Assembly (NCBI RefSeq): GCF_902726545.1
Contig: NZ_CACVAD010000040.1
Coordinates: forward strand, 1 to 43,824
Direction of reading: 5' to 3'
From: Yersinia artesiana
GTDB lineage: Bacteria; Pseudomonadota; Gammaproteobacteria; Enterobacterales; Enterobacteriaceae
Length of the DNA stretch: 43,824 nt
Positions 16,760 through 26,784 of this stretch are shown here, piece after piece. The translations under genes and the position numbers were made by a program. Each line of letters begins with the position of its first letter. Position 1 is the stretch's first letter. Under the pieces are notes generated by a model that searched no databases, had not been told where the DNA came from, and saw only the letters and a list, made by a program, of their open reading frames with translations.

Positions 16760-16793
16760 CAGACCACTGCGGAGAATGAATCAGTGGTCTGTC
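16760..16793 (-). terminator. hairpin downstream of aqpZ
   Basis: An 11-bp stem (16760-16770 with 16783-16793), followed on the minus strand by TTTCCCC. A probable weak terminator of aqpZ; leaky read-through into ybiB is possible. Confidence 0.6.
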
Positions 16794-16801
16794 TATCTCT
16801 A

Positions 16802-17503
16802 TCAATTATTCAACTCTTCCGGTGGGCTAAACAGTACACGGTAGATAGCCCCCCCTAAGGCCCCGCCCACTAAAGGCGCTAACCAGAATACCCATAATTG
16901 CTGTAATGCAATTCCACCGGCAAAAATGGCTACCCCGGTGCTACGGGCTGGATTAACTGAAGTGTTATCTACCGGAATGCTGATTAAGTGAATCAGTGTC
17001 AGACACAAACCGATCGCCAGCGGAGCGGCTACTGCCGGAGAACGTATATCCGTCGCCCCCATAATCACCATCACGAACCCCATAGTTAGAATCACTTCGG
17101 CGACCAATACCGCTTGTAAGCTATAACCCCCCGGTGAGCGCACGCCAAAGCCATTACTGGCGAATCCGGCAGTCACATCAAAACCGGCCTTACCACTGGC
17201 GATTAAATACAAAATTGCCGCCCCGGCTAGCCCCCCCAGCACTTGTGCGATGATATAGGGGATCAATTGTGCGCCAGAAAAGCGGCCTCCGACCCATAAA
17301 CCAAGCGACACTGCAGGGTTAAAATGCGCACCAGAAACGTGCCCTAATGCATACGCCATTGTGACAACAGTCAGCCCGAATGCCAACGCCACACCGAGAA
17401 ATCCGATCCCCGCCACCGGGAACATTGCCGCCAATACTGCGCTGCCGCACCCGCCTAACACCAGCCAGAAAGTGCCAATAAACTCTGCCATTAGCTGTTT
17501 CAT
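16802..17503 (-). CDS. aqpZ: aquaporin Z
   Basis: A 233-residue six-helix inner membrane water channel. The two half-helix NPA motifs are present as HFNPAVS (NPA at 62-64) and VNPARS (about 186-188). The selectivity filter region and N-terminus [20 protein letters not shown] match AqpZ and not the longer glycerol facilitators. It is placed between dinG and ybiB, unlike E. coli. The predicted start uses ATG at 17503; upstream AGAGGTAG serves as ribosome site. Confidence 0.94.
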   Translation of the reverse strand: MKQLMAEFIGTFWLVLGGCGSAVLAAMFPVAGIGFLGVALAFGLTVVTMAYALGHVSGAHFNPAVSLGLWVGGRFSGAQLIPYIIAQVLGGLAGAAILYLIASGKAGFDVTAGFASNGFGVRSPGGYSLQAVLVAEVILTMGFVMVIMGATDIRSPAVAAPLAIGLCLTLIHLISIPVDNTSVNPARSTGVAIFAGGIALQQLWVFWLAPLVGGALGGAIYRVLFSPPEELNN

Positions 17504-17824
17504 TCTGATCTACCTCTGCCCGCCAAATATGTCGATAGCAGTTAGCATTGCCGCTAACCAATAACCAGCAATTTTCACCGGAGGTACTGCCAGGCTTAAC
17601 TTGTCAGAGTCAGCTCACCAGCGGTTGATATAATATTAGTCACTGGATTTATGCCTATCAGAAAAGATTTCAGATCAAATGGTTTTTTTCAGAAATGATT
17701 AACTTGAGGGATGATATTTGCCATAAAATTTCAGTGAAATCGCAATATAGGCTGGCCGATTATCAATCGGAGTAATCACTCGCTCCGTTTCAATAATCAA
17801 ACCAGCATACCAAGCGACCACTAG
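17504..17824. other. aqpZ-dinG intergenic region
   Basis: It contains the aqpZ leader and promoter zone (AT-rich TATTATAT near 17625-17640 on the minus strand) and the dinG 3' flank. A short CGGAG/CTCCG hairpin near 17770-17790 lacks a T-run. Nothing else is seen. Confidence 0.45.
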
Positions 17825-20008
17825 CTATAAGGTCGTTCGTTTTCTTCGTACTTTCTTCCCTGCCGCCTTAGCAGCCACCTTCGCCATGGGAGTGACCACA
17901 ACGTTGCCTTCCGGCATATCCGGTTGCTCGATAGGAAAAACAGGTAACGCCGCCAGCAACCGCGAACCATAACCCTTGGTTAATAAGCGCCGGTCATAAA
18001 TAATAATTTCACCATGGCATTGGTTACTGCGGATCAGACGTCCAACTTGTTGAATCAAATTAAATGACGCACTTGGCAAACTTTGCACCTCAAACGGATA
18101 GCGATTCAACGACTTAAGCCATTCCCCTTCAGTCAAGATCACCGGGCTATCGATAGGGGGAAATGAAATTTTGTGGATATGAACCTGAGTCAATAATTCA
18201 CCTTTCAAATCCAATCCCTCAGCAAAGGATTGCAAGCCTATCAATACACTGGCTGTGCCCTTTTTCACCCGCTTGCGGTGCTCTTCTACCAGCCGGTAGC
18301 GCGGTTGATCCCCTTGAACCAGTAGCATCAAGCGCAGATCAGTGACATGACTGAGGAACGTTTGCATCGCCCGGTGGCTGCTAAATAGGATCAACATGCC
18401 CTTATGCTGCCCGCTGGCCTGTTGCGCGCGGAAGAATTGCGCCATTTCCGCCAGATGCTCAGCCTCATGGGCCATAGTGGGTTCAAAGCGCATTTTGGGA
18501 ATAATCAGCTTCCCTTGCTCTATATGATTAAACGGTGATGACAGGGTTTCAAACCGGTCTCCGGCTTTCTCGCTCAATCCGCTAAGTTCCTGCAAACGCG
18601 CAAAACTATTAAGCGAACGTAAAGTGGCCGACGTGACAATGACATGTGGCACTTTACGCCACAGCATTTTATCCAACTGATCACTGACGCGTATTCCCAC
18701 ACAGTGGAAATAGAGGTGCGTCTGATTCTCGCGATAATCGCGGGTAATCCATTTGGAAATCGGCGCATTCGACGCTTTTGCCATCGCCGCCAAGCGCCAA
18801 AGTTTGCTCATGGCCTCCAGATAACCCAATGTCCGGCTCATTTGCAAAATGGCACGATGTAACCGCACGATATCGTGCTTGCCGGTTTGTTCGCTTAAAT
18901 CATTGAGAACAAACTCAGCCAGACCACGTAACGCATCGGTTAACTTGAATAATTTGGCGCAATCTTCCGTCAAACTACCGGGTAGTTCACCCATTTCAAA
19001 ACGATATACCGCCGGACTGCCATCGGCTGGCAGCAGTTGGCTAACTTGCTGCTCAACACTCAGCATCAGCTCACGCAGTTGTTCACAATGATCTTTTAAA
19101 CGTTCGGGATTAGCCAAACCGGGTGGGTTTTTAGGCCGATATTGCACCATGCATTGATCCACCAGCCGGACAATCATATCCAACTGCATATTGGCAAAAA
19201 ACGCGGTGATTTCACCCTCAATCTCAAGTGCATCACGGGCAACATCTGGCAAATGATGGCCCTCATCCAACACCAGCAGCAGCTCTTTAGGATTGGGTAA
19301 TACGGATTCGGTTTCCAGTGCCGCCATGACTAATGCATGATTGGCGACCACGACATCGGCGCTTTCTATTTCCTTGCGGGCAATAAAGAACGGGCATTCA
19401 CGAAAATAATGACAATTACGGCCCAGGCAATTGGCTTTGTCGGTACTTAATTTGGCCCACAAACTGTCACTGAGTGATAACTGATGATGGTCACGCAGCC
19501 CATCCCAGACATGGCTGTTCAATGATTTGGACAGCGCTAAACAGGTTGCCTGCTCCTCGCCATTGGCAGGAGCCAGTTCATCACCGAGAAAGAGTGATAA
19601 ATCCCCTTGCCCGGAGACATCGGTGCACATCGCCGCCAGATTGCGCGGACAGACATAGCGCCCACGCCCAAAGGCACCGGTGAACTTAAGGTCGGGAATA
19701 ATCTTCTTCAACAGCGGCAAATCTTTGCTGTAAATCTGATCCTGTAACGCCACATTTGCGGTACTGACCACCAGCGGCTTGCTTTCCGCCCGGCCGACGG
19801 CAATGCCTGGGATCAGATAAGACAGGGTTTTGCCGACCCCCGTCGGGGCCTCAATAGCCAAATGGCGACCAGCATCACCCGCCAGCGTTTTCGCCACTTC
19901 GGCAATCATTTGGCGCTGCGGCGCTCGGGAAATAAAATCCGGAATCTGCTGCGAAAGAGCCTTATACCACTGACTAATTTGTTCTTTTACTGCCGGGGAC
20001 AACGCCAT
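17825..20008 (-). CDS. dinG: ATP-dependent DNA helicase DinG
   Basis: A 727-residue superfamily 2 (XPD-like) 5'-3' helicase that acts on DNA damage forks and R-loops. Walker A EAPTGVGKT lies at residues 53-61. Iron-sulfur cluster cysteines are C120 (GRYVC) and three in NCLGRNCHYFRECPF; Walker B is LVLDEGHH. C-terminal helicase motifs include VGRLIRSNQCHG. ATG at 20008 puts the first cluster cysteine at 120 as in E. coli, so the longer open frame is rejected. LexA control is expected; a weak LexA-like site is noted upstream. Confidence 0.94.
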   Translation of the reverse strand: MALSPAVKEQISQWYKALSQQIPDFISRAPQRQMIAEVAKTLAGDAGRHLAIEAPTGVGKTLSYLIPGIAVGRAESKPLVVSTANVALQDQIYSKDLPLLKKIIPDLKFTGAFGRGRYVCPRNLAAMCTDVSGQGDLSLFLGDELAPANGEEQATCLALSKSLNSHVWDGLRDHHQLSLSDSLWAKLSTDKANCLGRNCHYFRECPFFIARKEIESADVVVANHALVMAALETESVLPNPKELLLVLDEGHHLPDVARDALEIEGEITAFFANMQLDMIVRLVDQCMVQYRPKNPPGLANPERLKDHCEQLRELMLSVEQQVSQLLPADGSPAVYRFEMGELPGSLTEDCAKLFKLTDALRGLAEFVLNDLSEQTGKHDIVRLHRAILQMSRTLGYLEAMSKLWRLAAMAKASNAPISKWITRDYRENQTHLYFHCVGIRVSDQLDKMLWRKVPHVIVTSATLRSLNSFARLQELSGLSEKAGDRFETLSSPFNHIEQGKLIIPKMRFEPTMAHEAEHLAEMAQFFRAQQASGQHKGMLILFSSHRAMQTFLSHVTDLRLMLLVQGDQPRYRLVEEHRKRVKKGTASVLIGLQSFAEGLDLKGELLTQVHIHKISFPPIDSPVILTEGEWLKSLNRYPFEVQSLPSASFNLIQQVGRLIRSNQCHGEIIIYDRRLLTKGYGSRLLAALPVFPIEQPDMPEGNVVVTPMAKVAAKAAGKKVRRKRTTL

Positions 20009-20084
20009 GCATATCTTATCTAAACTGAATGTTGCCCTATTGTCCCACACCGCAACGCTCACGTCAGCCCGAAAGCAGCATAAG

Positions 20085-20104
20085 TACTGGTTGAAGTGTC
20101 AGTT
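20085..20104 (-). promoter_or_regulatory. weak LexA-like box upstream of dinG
   Basis: TACTG-N10-CAGTT (20085-20104) satisfies the CTG-N10-CAG core, but the spacer is not the usual alternating AT. It is 77 bases before the dinG ATG. Confidence 0.3.
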
Positions 20105-20156
20105 TATCGCCAATAAAAATGAACAATATTTACGCAATGTCGCAATTATTTATCTT

Positions 20157-20190
20157 TTGTCATAAATATATCACACAGATGCGGTAAAAA
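20157..20190 (+). promoter_or_regulatory. candidate Pho box and -10 of the porin gene
   Basis: TTGTCAT (20157-20163), four AT-rich bases, ATATCAC (20168-20174) resembles the Pho box (CTGTCAT-N4-CTGTCAC). A -10-like TAAAAA starts at 20185, the right distance for PhoB-dependent promoters whose Pho box replaces the -35. Confidence 0.45.
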
Positions 20191-20280
20191 TTCTGCGCTG
20201 GATGAATTCAGACAGATATTGAATACAGCAAAAAATTCTACTACTCGCGTCTTTTTAAATAAGAGAAACAGGGCAAAAAT

Positions 20281-21396
20281 ATGAAACGTAATATTCTGGC
20301 AATCCTGGTACCAGCCTTATTAGTTGCCACAACTTCACATGCAGCAGAAATCTATAATAAAGATGGTAACAAACTCGATTTATACGGAAAAGTAAAAGCT
20401 CTGCACTACTTCTCTGATAATAACAAAAGTGATGGCGATAAATCTTACGTTCGTTTTGGTTTTAAAGGTGCGACTCAAATTACCGACCAACTGACAGGTT
20501 ATGGTCAGTGGGAATATAACGTTGCAGCTAACTATGCTGAAAGTCAGGAAACAAAAGATAATAAAACACGCTTAGCCTTTGCCGGTTTGCGTTATGGGAA
20601 ATTAGGTTCGATCGACTATGGTCGTAACTACGGCGTGTTATATGATATCGCCGCCTGGACCGATATGTTGCCAGAGTTCGGTAATGACAGCTACACCAGA
20701 ACCGATAACTTTATGACTGGCCGTACAACTGGCGTTGCTACTTACCGCAACACCGACTTCTTCGGTTTGGTTGATGGCCTGAAGTTCTCCCTGCAATATC
20801 AGGGCAAAAACGGCAGCGAAACTGACAATACCAATGGTCGCGCAGATGCCACCAAACAGAATGGTGACGGCTTCGGTTTGTCTTCCAGCTATGAAATTGG
20901 CGCAGGTGTCAGTGTCGGTGCGGCCTATGCTTCATCTAACCGCACCACCGCGCAGAAAGAAGGACGATTTGGTAAAGGCGATAAAGCAGATGCCTGGACT
21001 ACCGGTCTGAAATATGATGATAACGGTGTTTACTTAGGTGCAACTTATGCCGAAACACGTAATATGACGCCTATTTCCGGCACCGCCGTTATTAATAATG
21101 TCTCAACCAGCGTCAGTGGTTTTGCTAATAAAACACAAAACGTTGAATTAGTTGCGCAATACCTGTTTGATTTCGGATTAAAACCTTCTTTGGCTTATAT
21201 TCAATCTAAAGGAAAAGATATCGAAGGAATTGGTGATGCCGATTTAGTTAAATATGTCGACATTGGCGCTTACTACTACTTCAACAAAAACATGTCTACC
21301 TATGTTGATTACAAAATCAACCAACTTAACGACGATAATAAGTTAAAACTGAACACTGATAACGTTCTGGCTGTTGGCCTGGTCTATCAGTTCTAA
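20281..21396 (+). CDS. general porin, PhoE/OmpC type
   Basis: A 371-residue trimeric 16-strand porin. A 21-residue signal peptide (cleaved at SHA-AEIYN) precedes mature [17 protein letters not shown]. Constriction loop L3 carries MLPEFGNDS, and the protein ends in GLVYQF with terminal phenylalanine. Segments [20 protein letters not shown] and GFANKTQN match E. coli PhoE best, while the FSDN and DVLPEFG-type parts are shared with OmpC. The extra lysine of the PhoE constriction loop (MTKR) is G in MTGRTTG, so anion preference is uncertain. A candidate Pho box upstream suggests phosphate control. Confidence 0.88.
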   Translation: MKRNILAILVPALLVATTSHAAEIYNKDGNKLDLYGKVKALHYFSDNNKSDGDKSYVRFGFKGATQITDQLTGYGQWEYNVAANYAESQETKDNKTRLAFAGLRYGKLGSIDYGRNYGVLYDIAAWTDMLPEFGNDSYTRTDNFMTGRTTGVATYRNTDFFGLVDGLKFSLQYQGKNGSETDNTNGRADATKQNGDGFGLSSSYEIGAGVSVGAAYASSNRTTAQKEGRFGKGDKADAWTTGLKYDDNGVYLGATYAETRNMTPISGTAVINNVSTSVSGFANKTQNVELVAQYLFDFGLKPSLAYIQSKGKDIEGIGDADLVKYVDIGAYYYFNKNMSTYVDYKINQLNDDNKLKLNTDNVLAVGLVYQF

Positions 21397-21487
21397 TCGT
21401 TATTAATTAGCATTACCCTCATCGTTTTATTGTTTTAATGTTTCATCGTGTTTTGTGAATTTATTTTATTCGCAGTCATCAAATTTT

Positions 21488-21512
21488 GCCGGGAGATCCC
21501 TCCCGGCTTTTT
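21488..21512. terminator. terminator after porin gene
   Basis: GCCGGGAG (21488-21495)/CTCCCGGC (21500-21507) with loop ATCC and a T5 tail. It can also serve the converging gene at 21521 in the other direction. Confidence 0.88.
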
Positions 21513-21520
21513 ATTATCCA

Positions 21521-22831
21521 CTATTTGTTAACCGATACAGATAATAACCCAATCTCACGCAAAGCTTCAGTTACCGCACCGCTTCGCTTGTTATTGGTAG
21601 CGGAAAAATCAGCTTGCCGTATCCATCGTTGGTAGCGATTTTCACCCAGCGCCTTGTCTGCCTGAACCATCAGAGGGACTAGCCGTACACCAATATGATC
21701 AAGGCTACGATAGGGCCATTTACTCTGCTCCACAGAATAAGGAGCCATAAAATCAAGCGCTTTAATTAAACCACTACCATTCGGTGTTTGATAATGCCAC
21801 AGATCGACATGAACTTTATCTGCCAATTGGGCCATCAGTATGGCCGCTTGCAAACTGAAATAGCTGTAATGGAAAGAACGTGTTCGTGCCAACTCCAGCG
21901 GTTGTGAACCCTCTGCTGCTAATTGGCTATTCAGTTTGGTTTTCAGCAACTCAGCCATCTCAACCACAATAGTCGGTTGTTGCAAATACCAGGCGATAGC
22001 CGCCACTTGTACCACATACCAATTGCCGTGATTATTCTGCGCCGCAGCTTCTTTTTTACCTGCTGCGCTGTAGCGTAACCACTGTAGATATTCCGTCATC
22101 CAGTGGCGAGTCTGCTTTTCATCTTGCACTGTCCAGCTTTTATTTTGCTGTAGCATAATCAACGAATCGACAATACGAGTGGCAAAATAACGCCCATCTA
22201 ACACCCCAGTCCCGCGCCCTGCGGCGATCCCTGGTACTCCCTGAGCAAAATCCAGATTAGGATTCATGCGAGTATCCGGTTCAATGAACCAGGTTCGAAT
22301 CAGGCTAATGGCTTTATCCGCATATTTCTGTTCACCGGAGAAATACCAGGCCAGCGTCAATGTCTGTACCTTCGCCGTAAAATCAGCCAAACGTACACCA
22401 TCGCTGTCTTCATTTTTACTGGCGGGATTAATCTGCCCATCTTTGCGAATCCAAGGTAAACCATCACTTTTTTGACTATCTGGCCACCAATACGCACTGA
22501 GACTTAGATAGTCATGCTTAGAGCCACTGGGCGGAACTCTGGTTTTATCCATGACACTGGAGTTGGGTTGTTTCAGTGCTTTGTCCGCCTGCTGCAATAA
22601 CTGGTGATAAGCCTGCTGTGTCGCCACAGGGATCTGCGCTTGTCCTTTCTCGTTATTTTGCGCGACAGCCCGTTGGTTATGCTGTAACGCACTGGCAGAT
22701 AAAAAAGCATATTCACTCTGTACCGCCTCGGCGACTGGCGTCATAAGCAGTGACAACAGTGCCACCAGGCCGGAATAAGCACGTATAAGATTCGTAATGC
22801 GTATTCTAATCTGGCTCCCCATCAGCCCCAT
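21521..22831 (-). CDS. secreted alginate lyase family protein
   Basis: A 436-residue protein with a signal peptide (hydrophobic GLVALLSLLMTPVAEA near residues 20-36). The alpha/alpha toroid of the alginate_lyase (PL5-like) family follows. Landmarks are SLSAYWWPD, the catalytic-site segment NNHGNWY and RSFHYSYFSLQA. It would degrade a uronate or other polyanionic glycan in the periplasm; the substrate is not known and no alginate genes are nearby. ATG at 22831 follows AAGGTGAG; the ATG three codons in is a weaker alternative. It is a single gene. Confidence 0.8.
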   Translation of the reverse strand: MGLMGSQIRIRITNLIRAYSGLVALLSLLMTPVAEAVQSEYAFLSASALQHNQRAVAQNNEKGQAQIPVATQQAYHQLLQQADKALKQPNSSVMDKTRVPPSGSKHDYLSLSAYWWPDSQKSDGLPWIRKDGQINPASKNEDSDGVRLADFTAKVQTLTLAWYFSGEQKYADKAISLIRTWFIEPDTRMNPNLDFAQGVPGIAAGRGTGVLDGRYFATRIVDSLIMLQQNKSWTVQDEKQTRHWMTEYLQWLRYSAAGKKEAAAQNNHGNWYVVQVAAIAWYLQQPTIVVEMAELLKTKLNSQLAAEGSQPLELARTRSFHYSYFSLQAAILMAQLADKVHVDLWHYQTPNGSGLIKALDFMAPYSVEQSKWPYRSLDHIGVRLVPLMVQADKALGENRYQRWIRQADFSATNNKRSGAVTEALREIGLLSVSVNK

Positions 22832-23111
22832 AAATCACTCACCTTATCTGATAATTGTCATATAAGCTCAGTTGAGCTACTTGATTTTATGCATCATGCC
22901 TGAAGCAATTTTGGCTTTCTTGGGAAGAGTAGTTTTTGTCACTGTCTATTAAGCCAGCAATTGTTAACCATAAGAATAACCCTCTGTTTTAACGAAAATT
23001 TTAGACGAAAAATTAAAACATAAAAAAATAATAAAAACCTTTGGTAACGATCACTATTCTCATGTTTACTGATACCTCTCTGTTTTACTGCTCCTTTTCT
23101 ATTGAATAACT

Positions 23112-24002
23112 ATGCTAAAGCAAAATAGCCGTAATCTGTGGTTGCTAGTCGGTTCACTGTTCACTTTATACTTCGTCTGGGGTTCTACCTATCTGGTCAT
23201 TCGAATCGGGGTCGAAAGCTGGCCACCGTTGATGATGGCGGGATTACGCTACCTGATTGCCGGAGTATTATTGTTCAGTTTCCTGGCTATTCGAGGCCAC
23301 GCCCTGCCCACTTTGCGCCAATGGATGGGGGCCAGCGCAATTGGTATTTTATTATTGGCTATCGGTAATGGGTTGGTCACCATTGCAGAACACCAACATG
23401 TCCCCTCCGGTATTGCTGCCGTTATGGTCGCGACCGTTCCACTATTCACTTTGTGTTTCAGCATGTTATGGGGAATGCGTAATACTAAGCTGGAATGGTC
23501 GGGCATTGCTCTCGGGTTAGTGGGCATTATACTACTCAATACCGGCAGTAACTTATTAGGTAACCCGCTGGGTGCGATGTTGATATTACTGGCGTCAGCC
23601 AGTTGGGCATTCGGTTCGGTCTGGAGCTCACGGCTGGCGTTGCCCAGTGGAGCGATGTCTGGTGCAGCACAAATGCTGGTTGCTGGCGTTGTTCTGTTAC
23701 TTGCCAGTGCATTAAGCGGCGAAGAACTCAATCAAATGCCCTCAATGAGCGGAATTCTCTCACTACTCTATTTGATTGTTTTTGGTTCCATGCTGGCTAT
23801 CAGTGCTTACATGTTCTTGCTGAAAAATGTCCGCCCCGCTGTCGCCACCAGTTATGCCTATGTAAATCCGGTAGTTGCGGTATTGTTAGGCATTGGTTTT
23901 GCCGGTGAAAGTCTATCCACCACGGAATGGTGCGCGTTAGCCGTCATTGTTTCTGCGGTAGTTTTGGTGACGCTGGGGAAATTTTTGTTCAAACCGCGTT
24001 AA
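23112..24002 (+). CDS. yedA: EamA/DMT transporter YedA
   Basis: A 296-residue inner membrane exporter with ten predicted helices and two EamA repeats. It is near-identical in long segments to E. coli YedA: WGSTYLVIRIGVESWPPLMM, AEHQHVPSGIAAVMVATVPL and ATSYAYVNPVVAVLLG. The substrate of YedA is not settled; it is a paralogue of amino-acid and drug exporters. The ribosome site before ATG at 23112 is poor (TTGAATAACT). Confidence 0.88.
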   Translation: MLKQNSRNLWLLVGSLFTLYFVWGSTYLVIRIGVESWPPLMMAGLRYLIAGVLLFSFLAIRGHALPTLRQWMGASAIGILLLAIGNGLVTIAEHQHVPSGIAAVMVATVPLFTLCFSMLWGMRNTKLEWSGIALGLVGIILLNTGSNLLGNPLGAMLILLASASWAFGSVWSSRLALPSGAMSGAAQMLVAGVVLLLASALSGEELNQMPSMSGILSLLYLIVFGSMLAISAYMFLLKNVRPAVATSYAYVNPVVAVLLGIGFAGESLSTTEWCALAVIVSAVVLVTLGKFLFKPR

Positions 24003-24082
24003 TCTCTAAAAATGCAACATAGTTGTTTCATTTAGCCAACGGGCTATAATTCACGCTGTTTAGATAAAAAGTGAAAATAATT

Positions 24083-24271
24083 ATGCTGAGAAAAGCACTC
24101 ATTATCCTGATTGCGGTAATGGCTTTGAGTTCATTAGGTGGCGTTTTTCTGGCTGGACTGAACATTTATACCCGTTCAACCACCCCACATGAAACTGAAA
24201 CTACGGAGTCCAGCCCATTGTCTGATATTGGCCCTGCGGGCTTGTCCAATAATGGTCAGGAATCACCGTAA
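24083..24271 (+). CDS. small single-pass membrane protein, unknown
   Basis: A 62-residue ORF: MLRKALIILIAVMALSSLGG gives a positively charged start and a membrane helix (about 5-24). The acidic, serine/threonine-rich tail (TTPHETETTESSPLSD) is probably periplasmic. AAGTGAAAATA upstream is a weak ribosome site; the in-frame GTG at 24071 is an alternative start. I do not recognise a family. The strand continues from yedA, 80 bases after it. Confidence 0.55.
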   Translation: MLRKALIILIAVMALSSLGGVFLAGLNIYTRSTTPHETETTESSPLSDIGPAGLSNNGQESP

Positions 24272-24415
24272 CGGGCAAGATGGGCAGTTTTACCTTATCT
24301 CAATAAGCAAGGCTTGATGTTGAGAGCGGCGGCCTGCTGTAATGATGAATAATCGTGCATGAGGCGGATTTTTATTGCCGTCTTATGTACTTAATCAGCT
24401 AAATACCGCCTGATG

Positions 24416-26722
24416 CTAGGACTGCAACACCCATAGATAATATTGCCCATCTTTTTGTTCAGCGCCTTCCAGTATCTTCTCAAATCCGGGGAAATGCTGG
24501 CCCCACTGCGCGATGCTGCGAATATAGCGTAACCACGGTTCGTCATCGTGACCAAAACTTTCCCCCGGCATCACAATCGGGATACCCGGTGGATAAGGAA
24601 TAACACCAACAGCAGAAACACGCCCAGCTAACTTATTGAGTGGCAATAGTTCGCAGCGCCCAGCCATATGTGCTTGAAAAGCCTGACGGGGTAGCATTTT
24701 CGGCACGGGTAAATGACTAAATGCTTCTGCCTGTAAGTTATCCATTTCGCTGGTTTTCATATAAGCGAATATCTTGTCACACAGTGCCTTCAGACCAATA
24801 TCTCCATAGTGTTGTGGGTATTTATTAGCCAGTTCGGGCAAGCAAATAGAAACCGATGTGTTGTCATCGTAGTGCTGTTTGAACTCCAGTAGCACATTAA
24901 TGAAGGTCCCCCACTTACCTTTGGTCACGCCAACCGAGAATAAACATAACACCATAAAATCAGTGGTGCGCGAAGGCACTATCCCCCGCTGACCAAGAAA
25001 TTCAGTCACCACCGCAGCGGGAATCCCTTGCTCCGACAACTTGCCGTCGTCCCCCATGCCAGGCACCATGATCCCGACTTTGATAGGGTCAAGCATGCAC
25101 CAATCTTCCTCCAATTGATCAAAGCCATGCCACTGCTCACCCGGTTTGAGAACCCAACACTGGGGATCAGTTGTTAACTGGTTTTTGGCGGCTTGCGCGA
25201 ATGGGACTTTTTTACCACTTTTTTCATCTGTGACTTCCAGTGCATTCCAGGGTTTAAAAAACCACTCGCCTTGTTCAGCAAACGCATCATGTGCTCGCGC
25301 CAACGCCAGGCGGAAATCAACAGCTTCATCAATAACCTCCTGCGTTAGAGCTAACCCTTGATCCCCTTCCATCATGGCAGCACCGATTTCATTGGCAGCA
25401 ATGATGGCGTACAGCGGCGAGGTGGTGGATTGCAACATATAAGACTCATTAAAACGCGAATGTTGGATAGGTTTTTTGCCATTCCTCACATGGATATATG
25501 ATGCTTGTGACAGCGCTGCCAACAATTTATGTGTCGATTGTGTGGCAAAAACTGTCGGCCCCTGCGCTGGATGCTCAGTGGGAGAACCCCGCATAGCAAA
25601 CCGGCTTCGATAAAGAGGATTAAAGCGGGCATAGGCATACCAGGCCTCATCAAAATGTATTTGATCGACACTTTTTGCCAATAAATCCTGAGCTTGCTCA
25701 GCGTTATAACACATACCGTCATAGGTACAATTAGTGACCACTGCATAGACAGGGGTAATATCAGGCACCAATGATATCAATGGGTTTTGAGCAATTTTTT
25801 GCGTGATGCTGCTGGGGTGAAATTGAGCTTTGGGGATTGGGCCGATGATACCATAGCGATTACGGGTCGGGATAAAAAACACCGGTAATGCCCCCGATAG
25901 CACCAACCCCTGCTCGATTGACTTATGGCAGTTGCGATCACATAACGCGACCTGCTTCTCTTCCACTACGGCAGACATGATGGCGCGGTTAGATCCAGAG
26001 GTACCATTAAGCATTGAGTAACTGATATGCGCACCAAAAACCTGTGCAGCATAAGCTTCGGACTCTTTTATTGGACCGCTGTGATCGAGTAACGACCCCA
26101 ATGCTCCTCGCTCAATACCGGTATCCGTTCGAAACAGGTTCTCACCGAAGAAATCAAGGAATTCTCGCCCCACGGCTGTTTTAGTAAACGCCACGCCCCC
26201 CTGATGTCCGGGAGCTGCCCATGAATACTCTGGATTTTCTTCAGTATATTGCAATAAGGCTTTAGTAAAGGGGGGAAATAGCTGCTGGTAATATTTGCTG
26301 ATCAGCGCTTTGGCGCGGGCAGCAATAAATTCCGCAGTATCTTCATGCATCCAGACAAATTCATTCACCAATTTCATAGTATCTAAATTCAGGCTATCAA
26401 TGCATGAATGCTCGGCCATCAATAACACCGGAATGGATTTATTACGGCGGCGAATATCTTGCAGCAAAGCAAATGCCTGGCTATGGGATTCATCATCATT
26501 ACCGCCAGACGTCCAATCGATAAAAATACAACATAAAGAAGAATCTGACGCGACTGTTGCACTACCATCTTCAAATGTTGCTGCGACCATGACATTAAAA
26601 TTAATATCATCCAACGCAATGATCAATTCGTTGACTGCGCGACCATTAGCCGTATTAATGTCACGAATATTACTGTCAACAATCAAAACATTACGTTTCT
26701 TATGGCGACTTAATTCAATCAT
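24416..26722 (-). CDS. adiA: biodegradative arginine decarboxylase
   Basis: A 768-residue fold-type I PLP decarboxylase of the Orn/Lys/Arg group. It converts arginine to agmatine, consuming a proton, for acid resistance. Segments SWAAPGHQGGVAFTKT, ENLFRTDTGIERGALGSLL and the C-terminal VIPYPPGIPIVMPGESFG match E. coli AdiA (756 residues). The PLP lysine is K399 in ATQSTHKLLAAL. An N-terminal receiver-like wing domain covers about 1-145. The RBS is AAAGGGACA. It lies 62 bases after the antiporter gene adiC on the same strand; no AdiY regulator is between them, unlike E. coli. Confidence 0.93.
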   Translation of the reverse strand: MIELSRHKKRNVLIVDSNIRDINTANGRAVNELIIALDDINFNVMVAATFEDGSATVASDSSLCCIFIDWTSGGNDDESHSQAFALLQDIRRRNKSIPVLLMAEHSCIDSLNLDTMKLVNEFVWMHEDTAEFIAARAKALISKYYQQLFPPFTKALLQYTEENPEYSWAAPGHQGGVAFTKTAVGREFLDFFGENLFRTDTGIERGALGSLLDHSGPIKESEAYAAQVFGAHISYSMLNGTSGSNRAIMSAVVEEKQVALCDRNCHKSIEQGLVLSGALPVFFIPTRNRYGIIGPIPKAQFHPSSITQKIAQNPLISLVPDITPVYAVVTNCTYDGMCYNAEQAQDLLAKSVDQIHFDEAWYAYARFNPLYRSRFAMRGSPTEHPAQGPTVFATQSTHKLLAALSQASYIHVRNGKKPIQHSRFNESYMLQSTTSPLYAIIAANEIGAAMMEGDQGLALTQEVIDEAVDFRLALARAHDAFAEQGEWFFKPWNALEVTDEKSGKKVPFAQAAKNQLTTDPQCWVLKPGEQWHGFDQLEEDWCMLDPIKVGIMVPGMGDDGKLSEQGIPAAVVTEFLGQRGIVPSRTTDFMVLCLFSVGVTKGKWGTFINVLLEFKQHYDDNTSVSICLPELANKYPQHYGDIGLKALCDKIFAYMKTSEMDNLQAEAFSHLPVPKMLPRQAFQAHMAGRCELLPLNKLAGRVSAVGVIPYPPGIPIVMPGESFGHDDEPWLRYIRSIAQWGQHFPGFEKILEGAEQKDGQYYLWVLQS

Positions 26723-26784
26723 CGTATTTGTCCCTTTATTGATAACTCATCAAACAGCAATCAATCTGGCTACTAAAGCCGCGG

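Noticed and set aside
24416-26722. Lysine (CadA) or ornithine (SpeF) decarboxylase
   Set aside because: Sequence segments and the linked AdiC antiporter match arginine decarboxylase better.
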